A stretch of 36,104 nucleotides of DNA from Planctomyces sp. SH-PL62 (GTDB taxonomy: Bacteria > Planctomycetota > Planctomycetia > Planctomycetales > Planctomycetaceae), in the NCBI GenBank assembly GCA_945905295.1, contig CAMDPX010000052.1:1-36104 (forward strand). Direction: 5' to 3'. Positions 36,092 through 36,104 of the stretch are shown here, piece after piece. How positions within the stretch are numbered: the first letter of the stretch is position 1; each line of letters starts with the position of its first letter. The position numbers and the translations under genes were made by a program. The notes below the pieces were generated by a model. It did no database searches and was not told the DNA's origin. It saw only the letters and a program-made list of their open reading frames with translations.

Positions 36092-36104
36092 CATGCGGTG
36101 TAAC

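Overview
The window looks like a chromosomal piece of a GC-rich member of the Planctomycetota. The best evidence is two pairs of genes typical of that phylum: very large secreted proteins carrying a Planctomycete cytochrome C motif plus DUF1549 and DUF1553, each with a Tat-exported DUF1501 partner. A secreted repeat protein resembling the planctomycete YTV family and a PqqD-like/M50/HlyD fusion fit the same origin. I saw no rRNA, tRNA, CRISPR array, phage module or transposase gene.

Layout. Positions 90-4662 (minus strand) hold a signalling cluster: histidine kinase, response regulator, GAF-GGDEF diguanylate cyclase, STAS protein and VanZ-like protein. Positions 4863-7196 (plus) hold a NagA-type deacetylase and an unknown protein. 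Positions 7276-9676 (minus) hold a secreted alpha/beta hydrolase and the repeat protein. Positions 9734-12371 (plus) hold an Ldh_2-family dehydrogenase and EutB without EutC. Positions 12571-24227 (minus) are a long run with the two DUF1553/DUF1501 pairs, in and between which sit small genes: an orphan addiction-module antitoxin, two unknown AT-richer genes, and a retropepsin-like protease with a small partner. Positions 24320-28017 (minus) hold a GT87-like membrane protein, a secreted unknown and an APH-type kinase. Positions 28262-30130 (plus) encode a TolC-like outer-membrane protein, 30093-32286 (minus) a TadE-TadE-TadG pilus set, and 32908-35906 (minus) the M50/HlyD fusion with a ParB-like protein.

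The most striking content is the palindromic elements that fill the spaces between genes and enter the genes themselves. I count about 25 copies in roughly nine sequence families. Most share one plan: a short self-complementary hairpin, a spacer, then a second hairpin in inverted orientation. Nine of them begin with GTAG and end with CTAC, the foot signature known from enterobacterial REP sequences handled by RAYT (TnpA_REP) transposases. In several, the two hairpins differ by paired compensatory substitutions. A 91-bp element occurs twice, identical and inverted, and each copy interrupts another palindrome at a hairpin with a TCC loop. Eight elements lie in frame inside coding regions (eutB, both DUF1553 genes, the M50/HlyD fusion), and five further genes get their stop codon or C-terminal tail from an element. 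This hairpin-element ecology is the best candidate in the window for something under-described.
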